From NCBI RefSeq assembly GCF_001308875.1, contig NZ_KQ465114.1:1-64000 (forward strand): 64,000 nucleotides of DNA, in the 5' to 3' direction. The stretch is from Lysinibacillus sp. ZYM-1 (GTDB lineage: Bacteria; Bacillota; Bacilli; Bacillales_A; Planococcaceae). This document shows positions 8,814-17,576 of this stretch, piece by piece. The notes below the pieces were generated by a model. It did no database searches. It saw only the letters and a list, made by a program, of their open reading frames with translations, and was not told the origin of the DNA. A program made the position numbers and the translations under genes. The first letter of the stretch is position 1; each line of letters opens with the position of its first letter.

Positions 8814-10223
8814 ATGATTATTCATGTAGTAAGTGCTGGAGAAACGCTATGGCAAATTGCCAATCATTATGGGGTACCTGTTCAATCTATTACCTTATTA
8901 AATGCGTTAGCTACTCCTGATCAATTAGCGATCGGACAATCACTTGTTATCCCTTCACCGTATACCACTTATACCGTGAAAAGCGGGGATACGTTATGGG
9001 CGATTGCCCAACAATTTGGCGTTCCCATAGAAGCGATCATTGCAGACAATCATCTAACAAACCCCGATATGTTAACACCAGGCACTAAATTAGTCATTCC
9101 TCCAGTCATTCATATTGTGCAGCCTGGTGAAACATTATGGCAGATAGCTCAATACTATGAAACATCCATTCAAGCTATTGTGGCAGCAAATCATATCAAC
9201 AACCCCAATATGATTTATGTAGGTAGCCATTTAATCATCCCTAGGAAGTTACCGATTATCGAAGTAAATGCTTATTCTTACCAACCATCCGAAGAAGCGA
9301 TTGATTCAATAAATGCTGTTGGTCATCTACTTACTTATTTTAGTCCTTTTGCTTATATGATGAAGGAAGATGGTACATTGCAGCCCATAAGTGATGAAAA
9401 AATGATAGCAGCTGCACAGGCTAAAAACATCATTCCTATGTTAACGCTCACTAATTTTACTTCCACAGAAGAGGGTTCTAATTTAGCACATGTTGTTTTG
9501 TCCAACGAAGACTTACGTGTAAAGGTAATGAATAATGTTTTACAGGTGATGCAAGAGAAGGGCTATCAAGTATTGAATATTGATTTCGAAAATGTTTTAC
9601 CTGCTGATCGAGAAAATTACAATGCGTTTATTGAATTAGCTGCGGATATGCTTCATCCAATGGGCTACCTCGTATCAACAGCCCTTGCACCTAAAACAAG
9701 TGCTACACAAGTTGGAACATTATATGAAGCACATGATTATGAGGCACACGGTCGCTTAGCAGATTTTGTGGTTTTGATGACATACGAATGGGGCTATCGT
9801 TTTGGTCCCCCTCAAGCCATTTCTCCTATTAACGAGATGAAAAGAGTTGTAGAATATGCCTTAACAGAAATACCTGCAGATAAAATTTTATTAGGCTTTG
9901 AGCTGTATGCCCGTGATTGGCTACTACCACATGTCAAGGGGCAAGAAGCAGAAACATTTAGTCCACAGGAGGCGCTCAATCGAGCAATTAAGTATGGCGC
10001 AACGATCCAATTTGATCAGACAGCACAATCTCCATTTTATCGTTATGTCGATGAACAAGGGAGAAATCATGAAGTTTGGTTTGAAGATGCAAGAAGTGCA
10101 CAAGCTAAATTTGACATGGTCAAACAATACAACCTTCGAGGAATTAGCTACTGGGCATTAGGATTCCCATTCCCACAAAATTGGGTACTTTTAAATGAAA
10201 ATTTTTCTATTAAGAAACCTTAG
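8814..10223 (+). CDS. Spore cortex-lytic-type GH18 glycosidase with three LysM domains (SleL/YaaH-like)
   Basis: The protein probably acts on spore cortex peptidoglycan as an N-acetylglucosaminidase during germination, by homology with SleL/YaaH. It has 469 residues. Three LysM repeats occupy about 1-47, 52-95 and 99-142, each with GETLW or GDTLW near its start; known SleL proteins carry two. A GH18 barrel follows (about 150-469) with NIDFEN holding Asp257 and Glu259, the expected catalytic acid. The ATG at 8814 has AGGAGGTG 4 nt upstream; an in-frame extension back to 8589 is not supported. No signal peptide is seen, as for SleL. It lies in a cluster of spore genes. Confidence 0.88.
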   Translation: MIIHVVSAGETLWQIANHYGVPVQSITLLNALATPDQLAIGQSLVIPSPYTTYTVKSGDTLWAIAQQFGVPIEAIIADNHLTNPDMLTPGTKLVIPPVIHIVQPGETLWQIAQYYETSIQAIVAANHINNPNMIYVGSHLIIPRKLPIIEVNAYSYQPSEEAIDSINAVGHLLTYFSPFAYMMKEDGTLQPISDEKMIAAAQAKNIIPMLTLTNFTSTEEGSNLAHVVLSNEDLRVKVMNNVLQVMQEKGYQVLNIDFENVLPADRENYNAFIELAADMLHPMGYLVSTALAPKTSATQVGTLYEAHDYEAHGRLADFVVLMTYEWGYRFGPPQAISPINEMKRVVEYALTEIPADKILLGFELYARDWLLPHVKGQEAETFSPQEALNRAIKYGATIQFDQTAQSPFYRYVDEQGRNHEVWFEDARSAQAKFDMVKQYNLRGISYWALGFPFPQNWVLLNENFSIKKP

Positions 10224-10283
10224 CTCTTCCTTATTGTGCACGCAATTATGAAAGATATGCTACATTTTCCCGATTTTTTCCCA

Positions 10284-10313
10284 TGATAAAAAATCCGTTT
10301 CAAAGCCATATTA
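10284..10313 (+). promoter_or_regulatory. Candidate forespore (sigma-G/F-like) promoter for the small spore gene pair
   Basis: TGATAA (10284-10289) and CATATTA (10307-10313) are 17 nt apart and resemble, imperfectly, the forespore consensus (TGnATA and CATAnTA). The gene downstream is sspH, which needs forespore expression. Confidence 0.35.
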
Positions 10314-10343
10314 AGATATATCAATATGAAAGGAGCAACTCAC

Positions 10344-10511
10344 ATGGGAAGAGACAATAAACAAGGTCAAAGTAGCAATAAAGGCTCATTACCACAAACA
10401 CCAAAAAACCAGAAGATCGCACCTAATAAGGTTAGCGAGGAATTTTCTCAAGAATTCATGGAGCTGATTAATTCCGTATCGCAAAATCAGAATAATAAGA
10501 AGAAAAAATAA
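10344..10511 (+). CDS. Small spore-associated protein, YfhD-like
   Basis: A 55-residue hydrophilic, basic protein beginning MGRDNKQGQSS, with the central LPQTPKNQK resembling the start of the YfhD family of small Bacillus proteins; this match is from memory and only partial. It ends in a lysine tail. The ATG at 10344 is chosen because AAAGGAG (10329-10335) lies 8 nt upstream; the ATG at 10326 would overlap that site. Its stop codon overlaps the ribosome site of sspH, so the two are co-transcribed, which suggests a spore role. No function can be assigned. Confidence 0.7.
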   Translation: MGRDNKQGQSSNKGSLPQTPKNQKIAPNKVSEEFSQEFMELINSVSQNQNNKKKK

Positions 10512-10523
10512 GGGGGGCCTCAG

Positions 10524-10715
10524 TTGGATTTTCAGCGTGCACATGAAATTGTTGCCTCACCGTTAGAATTTGAAGTGAGCTATAATGGTGTTTCCGTTTG
10601 GATTGATAAACTCCATGATGATGAGAAAACAGCGACCGTTCACCTACGCCGCTCTTTAGAAGAGCGTTCTGAAGTGGATATATCCGAACTAAAGGAAGAA
10701 TATCTCGTTCACTAA
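10524..10715 (+). CDS. sspH: H-type small acid-soluble spore protein
   Basis: A minor small acid-soluble spore protein that accumulates in the forespore. The 63-residue sequence starts with the family pattern MDFQRAHEIVASPLEFEV, then YNGVSVWIDKL and a C-terminal EVDISELKEE, which align with SspH. It starts at TTG, with AGGGGGG (10511-10517) 6 nt upstream. It is the second gene of a two-gene unit and is followed by a bidirectional terminator. Confidence 0.9.
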   Translation: MDFQRAHEIVASPLEFEVSYNGVSVWIDKLHDDEKTATVHLRRSLEERSEVDISELKEEYLVH

Positions 10716-10719
10716 AAAG

Positions 10720-10756
10720 AAAGAACCTGCTTCATTACTACTTAAGCAGGTTCTTT
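10720..10756. terminator. Bidirectional terminator between sspH and the EAL gene
   Basis: A perfect 13-pair stem (10720-10732 and 10744-10756) has A-rich and T-rich flanks on either side, serving both convergent genes. Confidence 0.85.
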
Positions 10757-10764
10757 GTATTGCT

Positions 10765-12915
10765 TTAAATACTATAATCTTCAATATAGTGAAGCTGCAT
10801 TAAAACGTCGTCTACATGGTGGTGCAAATCTTGAAAGGTTTCCGAAATTTGCTGAGGCGAGATCGGCCTACTAAATAAATATCCTTGAATATAATCGCAT
10901 CCACCATCCATTAGAAATGAAAGCTGTTCAACCTCTTCGATGCCCTCTGCCACAACCTTCAAACGTAAATGCTTCGCCATCGAAATAATCATTGATACAA
11001 GTGCCTCATCATTTGGATTATGTGGCACATTTCTTACAAAGGTACGGTCAATTTTTAGACAATCGATAGGAAAATCTTTTAAATAGGATAAAGATGAATA
11101 ACCGGTTCCAAAATCATCTACCGCTATTTGAATGCCGAGCGCCTTTAATTCATGCAGTAGCTGTGTCATTTGATCGATATTCATTGTCATACTTTCTGTA
11201 ATTTCTAATTGCAGATATTTTGCATCCAATTTTGTACGTTGTAATATTTCATCCACCATTTCAACTAAATCCCGTTGGAATAATTGTCCAAGTGATAAGT
11301 TAACCGCCACTTTGATTGGAGGTAAACCTTGTTCCTCCCATAGTTTCGCTTGATGACAGGCCGTTTCTAATATCCATTTACCAAGCGGAATAATGAGACC
11401 ACATTCTTCAGCAATCGGAATAAATAATTCAGGTGACACAAATCCGCGATTGGGATGTCGCCAGCGCACTAATGCTTCAACCGATTCGATAGTGCCAGTT
11501 TTTAAATTCACCTGTGGTTGATAATCTAAATAAAATTCGTTATTAGCTAACGCATTATGTAAATCTTGCTCTAGAAGAATTCTATCTGCAATCCCTTTAG
11601 ACATGTACGACTTATAGAAAAGAAATCTTTGAGGTATTTGTCTAGCCTCTCGCATCGCTAACTGGGCATGCATCAATAGCTCTTCACCTGTCCACTTCTC
11701 CTCATGTAGAGCAATCCCCATATTTAAATTGCCATTTAGCGAAAATAATTGTACCTGTAAAGGACTTTTCATGGCACTTTTTAGGTTTAAGCAAAATTGT
11801 AATAACTCTTCAACGGTCTTAACATGATTAATATAAATGACAAATTGGCCCTCACGTAGTTTAGTGGCAAAATAATGCGGTGGTAAAATCGCTTGAATAC
11901 GTTCTGCCACTAGCTTCATCATTTTATTAGAATGGCTGATTCCTATAGAAGAACGAATGGCTGCAAAACGATCGATCTCTATGGCAATGATCGCCTTTTG
12001 CAGTTTATTTTCATGTAATTTTTCTTTTAATGTTTTTAGTAATAAATGTTCATTTGGCAGTAGTGTAATATCATCATGATAGGCTTGGAATAGAAGCTCC
12101 TGTTGTGATTGTTCAAGATCCTTTTTAATTTTCAACAGTTGTTGAAATGGTTTTTCAACAGATGTATAATAAATCGCCTTTAAAAAAAAGTAAAATGCTA
12201 AAAATTGATAAATTAGTGCAGAGAAATCCCAAATAGCATTTGTATCTTGGCTTATAATAAAAAAGGTATCACTTACGATGAGCGAGATAGCTGCACTGAT
12301 TAGCCACATGGAACGCTTCGGCATTTTTTTAAAAAATCTACTAATAATAACAATCGTAATTAGTTGAAGCACACTAGAAAATAGGTGTACCATATTATCA
12401 ATATGATCTATCCATTGTTCTGGTAAAAATATTGGAGAAATATACACTAGTAGAATGCTTGTTACAACAAAAAGTAGAGAGCTACCATAAGTAAGGACCC
12501 GATGTTTCATCGTTAATTGTTTTCTAGGGTGTAAAATAATAAATAAAAATCCCAGTGATAAATAAAAACGTATTAATATATGTAAATGACCATCCATAAA
12601 TCTCCATTCAATGGAATTGTTTTGACTATAAAATAAACTTACTAATTCGAGTAATGCAAGAATAAAAAACAAATTTCCTATGTATAAAGTTTGATTTGAA
12701 AGTAAGTGTGAAAATACTAAATAGGATTGTATGGCAATTGCCATTGTAAACACAATAATTAAAACTTGTATAATCAATTTTAAATTTGTATAAATTTCAC
12801 CTTGAAAAACACCATATATTTGATTACTAAAAATTAATAATGGTATGACCAGTAATAATGGTAATACCATGTACCAAACCTCTTTTTTTTCGATCTGATT
12901 AAACCATTTCCCCAA
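10765..12915 (-). CDS. Membrane-bound degenerate-GGDEF/EAL protein, probable c-di-GMP phosphodiesterase
   Basis: The protein has 716 residues. About seven or eight hydrophobic helices fill residues 15-255, then a coiled stretch, a GGDEF-like domain (about 275-440) and an EAL domain (about 450-705). The cyclase signature is replaced by REGQF (LREGQFVIYI), so that domain should be catalytically dead and may only bind nucleotide. The EAL domain is intact: EALVRWRHP, NLS, ITES, DDFGTGYSSLSYLK and KVVAEGIE. I infer hydrolysis of c-di-GMP, opposing the PAS-GGDEF cyclase 4 kb away. It ends at a bidirectional terminator shared with sspH. The signal sensed by the membrane part is unknown. Confidence 0.9.
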   Translation of the reverse strand: MGKWFNQIEKKEVWYMVLPLLLVIPLLIFSNQIYGVFQGEIYTNLKLIIQVLIIVFTMAIAIQSYLVFSHLLSNQTLYIGNLFFILALLELVSLFYSQNNSIEWRFMDGHLHILIRFYLSLGFLFIILHPRKQLTMKHRVLTYGSSLLFVVTSILLVYISPIFLPEQWIDHIDNMVHLFSSVLQLITIVIISRFFKKMPKRSMWLISAAISLIVSDTFFIISQDTNAIWDFSALIYQFLAFYFFLKAIYYTSVEKPFQQLLKIKKDLEQSQQELLFQAYHDDITLLPNEHLLLKTLKEKLHENKLQKAIIAIEIDRFAAIRSSIGISHSNKMMKLVAERIQAILPPHYFATKLREGQFVIYINHVKTVEELLQFCLNLKSAMKSPLQVQLFSLNGNLNMGIALHEEKWTGEELLMHAQLAMREARQIPQRFLFYKSYMSKGIADRILLEQDLHNALANNEFYLDYQPQVNLKTGTIESVEALVRWRHPNRGFVSPELFIPIAEECGLIIPLGKWILETACHQAKLWEEQGLPPIKVAVNLSLGQLFQRDLVEMVDEILQRTKLDAKYLQLEITESMTMNIDQMTQLLHELKALGIQIAVDDFGTGYSSLSYLKDFPIDCLKIDRTFVRNVPHNPNDEALVSMIISMAKHLRLKVVAEGIEEVEQLSFLMDGGCDYIQGYLFSRPISPQQISETFQDLHHHVDDVLMQLHYIEDYSI

Positions 12916-13058
12916 AACAAACCCTCCATACTACTATGTAAAAAAAATTGCTAGGTATTTTAAACTATCCAAATAGAATAATCTATGTAAAATTGTACAT
13001 TTCTTTGACTACTTACAAATCATAACACTTTTATCTTAATTTGTATGCATTCGAGTGT

Positions 13059-13097
13059 AGTATGCTAATATTCATTTTATTTCAATATTAGCATACT
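13059..13097. other. Perfect 14-bp inverted repeat downstream of the sigma factor gene
   Basis: Arms 13059-13072 and 13084-13097 pair perfectly. A short T-run follows on the plus strand only, so on the minus strand it is not a classical terminator; it may still mark the 3' end of the sigma factor transcript. Confidence 0.5.
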
Positions 13098-13114
13098 TTT
13101 GATATTTCAGAGCT

Positions 13115-13648
13115 TTATTTCCACTTTAAAACCAGATTTCTTAATTTTTTGATGATTCTCTCCCGCCTTTTTTTACTGGCTACAATAGAACAACCCAATA
13201 CATTAGCTATTTCTTGATCACTGAAATCTTCTACATAATAAAGAAGCAATATGCTCCTTTCTACCTGTTTCAACTGGGACATCAAGCATTCTAGAAAGTT
13301 AGAACTTTGTGGATAATTATTTTCCTCCATCTCGAACTCACTTCGCAGATGATCGAGTGTTTCATCATCAACTGTTGTAATTTGCTTTGTATAGTTTTTT
13401 TCCTTTAATAATTCATTTAAAATTTCTCCTTTTATTGATGAATAAATATAAGCAGACAACTGTCCTTTTGACGGATCCGCTTTTAGCCATGCTCTCCAAA
13501 CAGCAATGGACGCTACTTGACGATAGTAATCATGATCTTTATAAATTCGCAGCTTTGTAAGGATTGAAGTAATCATTGGTTGTACACCTTCCAATATTTC
13601 CTCGAATGATTGTGTAGATAAGAGCTTTCGATTGTTATGAATGGTCAT
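13115..13648 (-). CDS. Sigma-70 family RNA polymerase sigma factor (ECF-like)
   Basis: The protein has 177 residues. A region 2-like helix set covers about 20-95, with AVWRAWLKADPSKGQLSAYI similar to the core- and -10-binding part. A region 4 helix-turn-helix is at about 125-177 (ERSILLLYYVEDFSDQEIANVLG then a basic helix, KKRRERIIKKLRN). Regions 1.1 and 3 are absent. I could not place it in a named group. No anti-sigma gene is adjacent: the neighbours are the EAL protein and divergent sspI. Regulation and targets are unknown. Confidence 0.82.
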   Translation of the reverse strand: MTIHNNRKLLSTQSFEEILEGVQPMITSILTKLRIYKDHDYYRQVASIAVWRAWLKADPSKGQLSAYIYSSIKGEILNELLKEKNYTKQITTVDDETLDHLRSEFEMEENNYPQSSNFLECLMSQLKQVERSILLLYYVEDFSDQEIANVLGCSIVASKKRRERIIKKLRNLVLKWK

Positions 13649-13885
13649 TTGTCTCTTCCTGTCGACTATGCACAGTCCGATATTCCTAGGTGATATTATC
13701 TTATTACTGACTATTTCTTGAGGCGAATGCTCTTTTTGATCAATTCATTGTGCAAAATGGATCAAATCCCTATTGGTATTTAGTCATAATGACAGCATGT
13801 TTTTGTAAAATTGATCTATTTTCTTTGGGATTTCATACATATTTAAACGAAGCTTGGACAAATTACTACTAAGGAGGCGAAATAG

Positions 13886-14095
13886 ATGAATTTTCAAATT
13901 AGAGATGCGATTACAGCCAATGTACACGGACAATCTGCGGCAGAAATTAAAGATATTGTTGAAGATGCCATTAGCCGTGGTGAAGAGCATTTACTGCCAG
14001 GGCTTGGGGTATTTTTTGAAAAATGGTGGAATCAATCAAGCTCCACTGAACAAGATGCATTCGTTCAAAAATTAGAAAAAGCATTTGCAAACTGA
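13886..14095 (+). CDS. sspI: Small acid-soluble spore protein SspI
   Basis: A minor spore protein synthesised in the forespore. The 69-residue sequence matches the SspI pattern: MNFQIRDAITANVHG, then VEDAISRGEEHLLPGLGVFFE and a short acidic-basic tail. AAGGAGGCG lies about 7 nt upstream of the ATG. In B. subtilis sspI also lies between ysgA and the ysfB/C/D (glc-like) genes, and here the glcD-like gene follows directly, so part of the ancestral order is kept. Confidence 0.95.
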   Translation: MNFQIRDAITANVHGQSAAEIKDIVEDAISRGEEHLLPGLGVFFEKWWNQSSSTEQDAFVQKLEKAFAN

Positions 14096-14173
14096 TTTTT
14101 TATAAGTAGCACATTCCATTTCCAATAAATGCATGATAAAGTTTTACTTATCAGAAAATTTGGAGGGATTGGA

Positions 14174-15553
14174 ATGACTGTTGCAGTAGAATTAATTGTC
14201 AATCAACTCAAACAGGTTTTATCAGAAGAACAAGTGTCAACAAACGAAACGGTACGACAGCTACACGGAAAGGATGAATCCCATCATGCGATGATCTTAC
14301 CAGATATCGTTGTTTTTCCCCGCTCCACCGCTGATGTCAGTGGCATTTTAAAAGTCGCGCATGCACAACGTGTACCAGTTGTACCATTCGGTGTTGGCTC
14401 AAGCTTAGAAGGAAATGCAATTCCTATTGCACATGGTATTTCAATCGATTTCTCTGAAATGAATGCTATTTTAGAAGTTCGACCTGACGACCTCCTTGTA
14501 AAAGTACAACCAGGCGTCACACGTTCACAATTGAATAAAGAATTAAAAAAACATGGATTACAATTTACAGTGGATCCTGGTGCTGATGCAACGCTAGGTG
14601 GTATGGCAGCTACAAATGCTAGTGGCACTACTGCGGTTCGTTATGGTGTTATGCGTGATCAAGTTCGTGATTTAGAAGTAGTACTTGCAGACGGCTCTGT
14701 TATCCATACAGGAAATTTAGCAGCGAAGTCCTCTTCTGGCTATCATTTAAACGGTCTATTCGTTGGCTCAGAAGGTACACTTGGCTGCTTTACTGAGCTT
14801 ACATTGAAAGTATACGGAATACCTGAATTCGTGACTGCAGGGCGAGCGGTATTTGATACGGTGGGCGATGCTGTCAGTTCCGTCACGACATTATTACAGG
14901 CAGGAATTTCGGTTGGTCGAGTGGAATTGGTCGATGAAGCCTCCATTAAACAAGCCAATATTTATAACGACACATCCTTTAACGAAAAACCGACTCTATT
15001 TTTAGAGTTCCATGGAAATGAAGCGGGTATGCATGCAGATATAGCATTTGCTAGCGAAATTTTTGAAGACTTTCATTGTCTATCTGTTGAATTTGAACAT
15101 GATAATGCTGGACGTAATAAACTATGGGAAGCGCGCCATTCATTGGCATATGCCTATATCCACTCTTACCCTGGAAAGAAGCTTATGTCAACAGATGTCT
15201 GTGTACCAATCTCTATGCTTGCAGAAACCATCTTATATGCACGGGAACAACTCGATAATGTTGGACTAGCAGGTGGAATTGTCGGTCATGTAGGAGACGG
15301 TAATTTTCATGCACTGTTAATGTTAAATCCGAATGATACGGAGGAGCGAACAAAAGCCGATCGCTTCAACGAGCACATTGTTCAATATGCTCTACTTCGA
15401 GGAGGTACATGTACGGGTGAACATGGTGTTGGGATTGGTAAGATGAAATATCAAGCTACTGAACACGGTACCTCCCTTACAGTCATGAAAAGTATAAAGG
15501 TAGCACTTGATCCACATAACATTATGAATCCAGGAAAAATTTTCTCCCTATAA
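14174..15553 (+). CDS. glcD: FAD-binding 2-hydroxyacid dehydrogenase, GlcD/YsfC-like
   Basis: A flavoprotein that oxidises glycolate or D-lactate type 2-hydroxyacids. It has 459 residues. The PCMH FAD-binding domain (about 40-220) has VVPFGVGSSLEGNAIP and DPGADATLGGMAATNASGT; the FAD-linked oxidase C-terminal domain (about 220-459) has VGHVGDGNFHALLML and GTCTGEHGVGIGK. The ATG at 14174 is preceded by TGGAGGGATT; an upstream in-frame ATG lacks a ribosome site. In B. subtilis ysfC is followed by the iron-sulfur partner ysfD; here none follows. The enzyme may therefore be a single-subunit D-lactate dehydrogenase. Substrate is not decided by sequence. Confidence 0.88.
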   Translation: MTVAVELIVNQLKQVLSEEQVSTNETVRQLHGKDESHHAMILPDIVVFPRSTADVSGILKVAHAQRVPVVPFGVGSSLEGNAIPIAHGISIDFSEMNAILEVRPDDLLVKVQPGVTRSQLNKELKKHGLQFTVDPGADATLGGMAATNASGTTAVRYGVMRDQVRDLEVVLADGSVIHTGNLAAKSSSGYHLNGLFVGSEGTLGCFTELTLKVYGIPEFVTAGRAVFDTVGDAVSSVTTLLQAGISVGRVELVDEASIKQANIYNDTSFNEKPTLFLEFHGNEAGMHADIAFASEIFEDFHCLSVEFEHDNAGRNKLWEARHSLAYAYIHSYPGKKLMSTDVCVPISMLAETILYAREQLDNVGLAGGIVGHVGDGNFHALLMLNPNDTEERTKADRFNEHIVQYALLRGGTCTGEHGVGIGKMKYQATEHGTSLTVMKSIKVALDPHNIMNPGKIFSL

Positions 15554-15560
15554 CCATTAG

Positions 15561-15593
15561 AAACCCGCCGATGTCTACCACGTCAGCGGGTTT
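15561..15593. terminator. Terminator between glcD and the cystine operon
   Basis: A GC-rich stem (15561-15568 with 15586-15593, plus inner pairs) lies between the convergent glcD and ytmI-like genes. T-tracts are short on both sides. Confidence 0.7.
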
Positions 15594-15597
15594 ATAT

Positions 15598-16110
15598 TTA
15601 TAGATCATAACGAAAGCTCTTAACTAATATATCTCCTTTATAAAACTCCTTTGACTCGTCTCTTACAAAGCCCAAAGATAAATAAAGATTAATAGCAGCC
15701 TGCATGATATCACCTGAATGCAAGTATAGTGCCTGATCCTGTCTCTTTCTGGCAAAGGCAAAACTTTCATGCAATAATTTCTTGGCAACCCCCTGCCCTC
15801 TTCCATTTGGATGGACACCCAATAAGCGAACGATTGTCGATTGAATATTAAGCTCTGGCAGTCCATAAGCTTTCTCAGCATCCGTAAATAATTGTAATCC
15901 TCCTAAAATCTCATCGCCACGCTTTGCGACTAAAATAGTTTCTGCGTTCGGATTGCCGACAGAGGCACGGATATCACTTAAATACGACGCCCATCGCTCT
16001 GGATCCTTATAATCTTTTTCATATTGTCCATAGCTCTCTACTAAAACCTCAAGATAACGTGCATAATCTTCCTCTTGTAAATGTTCAATAACAATTTCCG
16101 CTACTGTCAT
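15598..16110 (-). CDS. ytmI: GNAT N-acetyltransferase, YtmI-like
   Basis: An acetyl-CoA-dependent acyltransferase of 170 residues. The acetyl-CoA loop is visible as LGVHPNGRGQGVAKKLLHESF (positions about 94-114). It is the last gene of an operon with cystine-type transport genes and flavin monooxygenases. In B. subtilis the matching operon contains YtmI, thought to N-acetylate S-alkylated cysteines before the monooxygenases cleave them. That role is inferred here from context. It lies 18 nt after the permease gene. In B. subtilis ytmI is first in the operon, whereas here it is last. Confidence 0.82.
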   Translation of the reverse strand: MTVAEIVIEHLQEEDYARYLEVLVESYGQYEKDYKDPERWASYLSDIRASVGNPNAETILVAKRGDEILGGLQLFTDAEKAYGLPELNIQSTIVRLLGVHPNGRGQGVAKKLLHESFAFARKRQDQALYLHSGDIMQAAINLYLSLGFVRDESKEFYKGDILVKSFRYDL

Positions 16111-16128
16111 ATATATTTCCCCTTTCTA

Positions 16129-16836
16129 CTAAAGGCCACTCTTACTATAGGCCGTTACTCTTTTTTCAATGAGGTGTGAGATCCATTCTGTCATGATCGA
16201 AATACTCCAATAAATGATACCAACAGCAATGAAAGCCTCTAAAAACTTCAAGTTTACAGAAGCAACGATGTTCGCCACTCCTGTCAATTCTTTGATGGAA
16301 AGAAAAAAAGCTAATGAGGTGGCATGTAAAAAACCAATAAAGACATTTGTAAAGTTAGGTATAGACTTACCAAATGCTTGCGGCAGGATATAACGTCGCA
16401 TAGCTTGAGTAAATGTTAAACCTATTGCATACGCCGCTTCTAATTGTCCTTTGGGTACACTTAATATACCTGAGCGAATAATTTCTGAGGCATAGGCCCC
16501 AGCACTAAATGTAAGCGCGAGTATCACAAAAAATAATATAGGAATTGAGCTTGATTGAATTGCTAAATGGAAAGTATTTGCCACACCATCCACTATAAGG
16601 GGTAACCCAAAATAAACGAGCATGATATGCATAATAATAGGTGTGCCTCTGAAAAAGGATACATATAAATTTAATAATGGTGTGACAAATTTTATTTGCT
16701 TCATCCGCACAAAGGCTACGATTATTCCTATAACAATGCCTAAAAAAACAGGTGTAAATGTCATGAATAAGGTTAACGGTATTACTTTACTAATTTCTCG
16801 TAAAGCCTCCAACACAAATGCGATATCAATGGTCAT
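16129..16836 (-). CDS. tcyM: Amino-acid (cystine-type) ABC transporter permease
   Basis: A membrane subunit of the HisM/ArtQ family with 235 residues and about five transmembrane helices. The cytoplasmic EAA loop is readable as GQLEAAYAIGLTFTQAMRRYILPQA. It is paired with a second permease gene 11 nt upstream, forming the usual heterodimer. By operon composition it corresponds to TcyM of the B. subtilis cystine/S-methylcysteine uptake system. The L/M assignment is by gene order only. No ATPase gene accompanies it. Confidence 0.85.
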   Translation of the reverse strand: MTIDIAFVLEALREISKVIPLTLFMTFTPVFLGIVIGIIVAFVRMKQIKFVTPLLNLYVSFFRGTPIIMHIMLVYFGLPLIVDGVANTFHLAIQSSSIPILFFVILALTFSAGAYASEIIRSGILSVPKGQLEAAYAIGLTFTQAMRRYILPQAFGKSIPNFTNVFIGFLHATSLAFFLSIKELTGVANIVASVNLKFLEAFIAVGIIYWSISIMTEWISHLIEKRVTAYSKSGL

Positions 16837-16847
16837 AGCACATCCCC

Positions 16848-17552
16848 CTAATGAGTGGCAATTTCTTTTGGCATATAGCGATTAAAATAACGTTCATTGA
16901 ATTTGAATATTTTTTCAAGAACCATCACTATCACAAAGTAAACAATAGACAATGCCACATATATTTCTAGCGCTCGTGTTGTGGAAGCAATCAAAGTTTC
17001 TCCACGCCCAACCATATCCATCACACCAATTGAAAAGGCTAGTGATGTATCTTTTAGTGAACTAATCATCGTGTTCGCGATATTTGGGAAAGCAACACGT
17101 ATTGCTTGTGGGAAAACAATTCGCATAAAAGCTTGTGGACCATTTAAGCCTACGGAATAGGCTGCCTCCATTTGCCCATTGTCAACAGTTAATATGGCTG
17201 CACGAAATATTTCAGCAAAGGCTGCCGCATTGCTCAGTGTATACGTAATAATGACAAAATACATGGCATCCATTCGAGTAACATCAATATGAATGAGCTT
17301 TAGGATTGCAGGTACGCCATAAAATACTAAGAACAACTGCACTAAAATGGGTGTGCCACGAATAAATGATATATAAATTGTGATAATTTGCTTCAATACC
17401 GGTATGTGCAGAAGCTTCGGTATAGCTAGCATAATCCCTATCACCATACCAAAAAGTATGGAGAATACTAGGATTTCAAAAGTTACTGGTAAATACTGAA
17501 GCAATGTAGGGAGTAATTTCGCAATGAGTACGAAATCAAAGTTATTTTCCAT
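16848..17552 (-). CDS. tcyL: Amino-acid (cystine-type) ABC transporter permease
   Basis: Second HisM-family permease subunit, 234 residues, about five transmembrane helices. The EAA loop reads GQMEAAYSVGLNGPQAFMRIVFPQA, and the ISFIRGTPILVQLFLVFYG segment is typical of polar amino acid permeases. It lies between the substrate-binding lipoprotein gene and tcyM in the same operon, so it probably imports cystine or S-modified cysteine. No ATPase is encoded next to it. Confidence 0.85.
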   Translation of the reverse strand: MENNFDFVLIAKLLPTLLQYLPVTFEILVFSILFGMVIGIMLAIPKLLHIPVLKQIITIYISFIRGTPILVQLFLVFYGVPAILKLIHIDVTRMDAMYFVIITYTLSNAAAFAEIFRAAILTVDNGQMEAAYSVGLNGPQAFMRIVFPQAIRVAFPNIANTMISSLKDTSLAFSIGVMDMVGRGETLIASTTRALEIYVALSIVYFVIVMVLEKIFKFNERYFNRYMPKEIATH

Positions 17553-17576
17553 ACTTTTTTCTTCCTCTCTTGTTTG

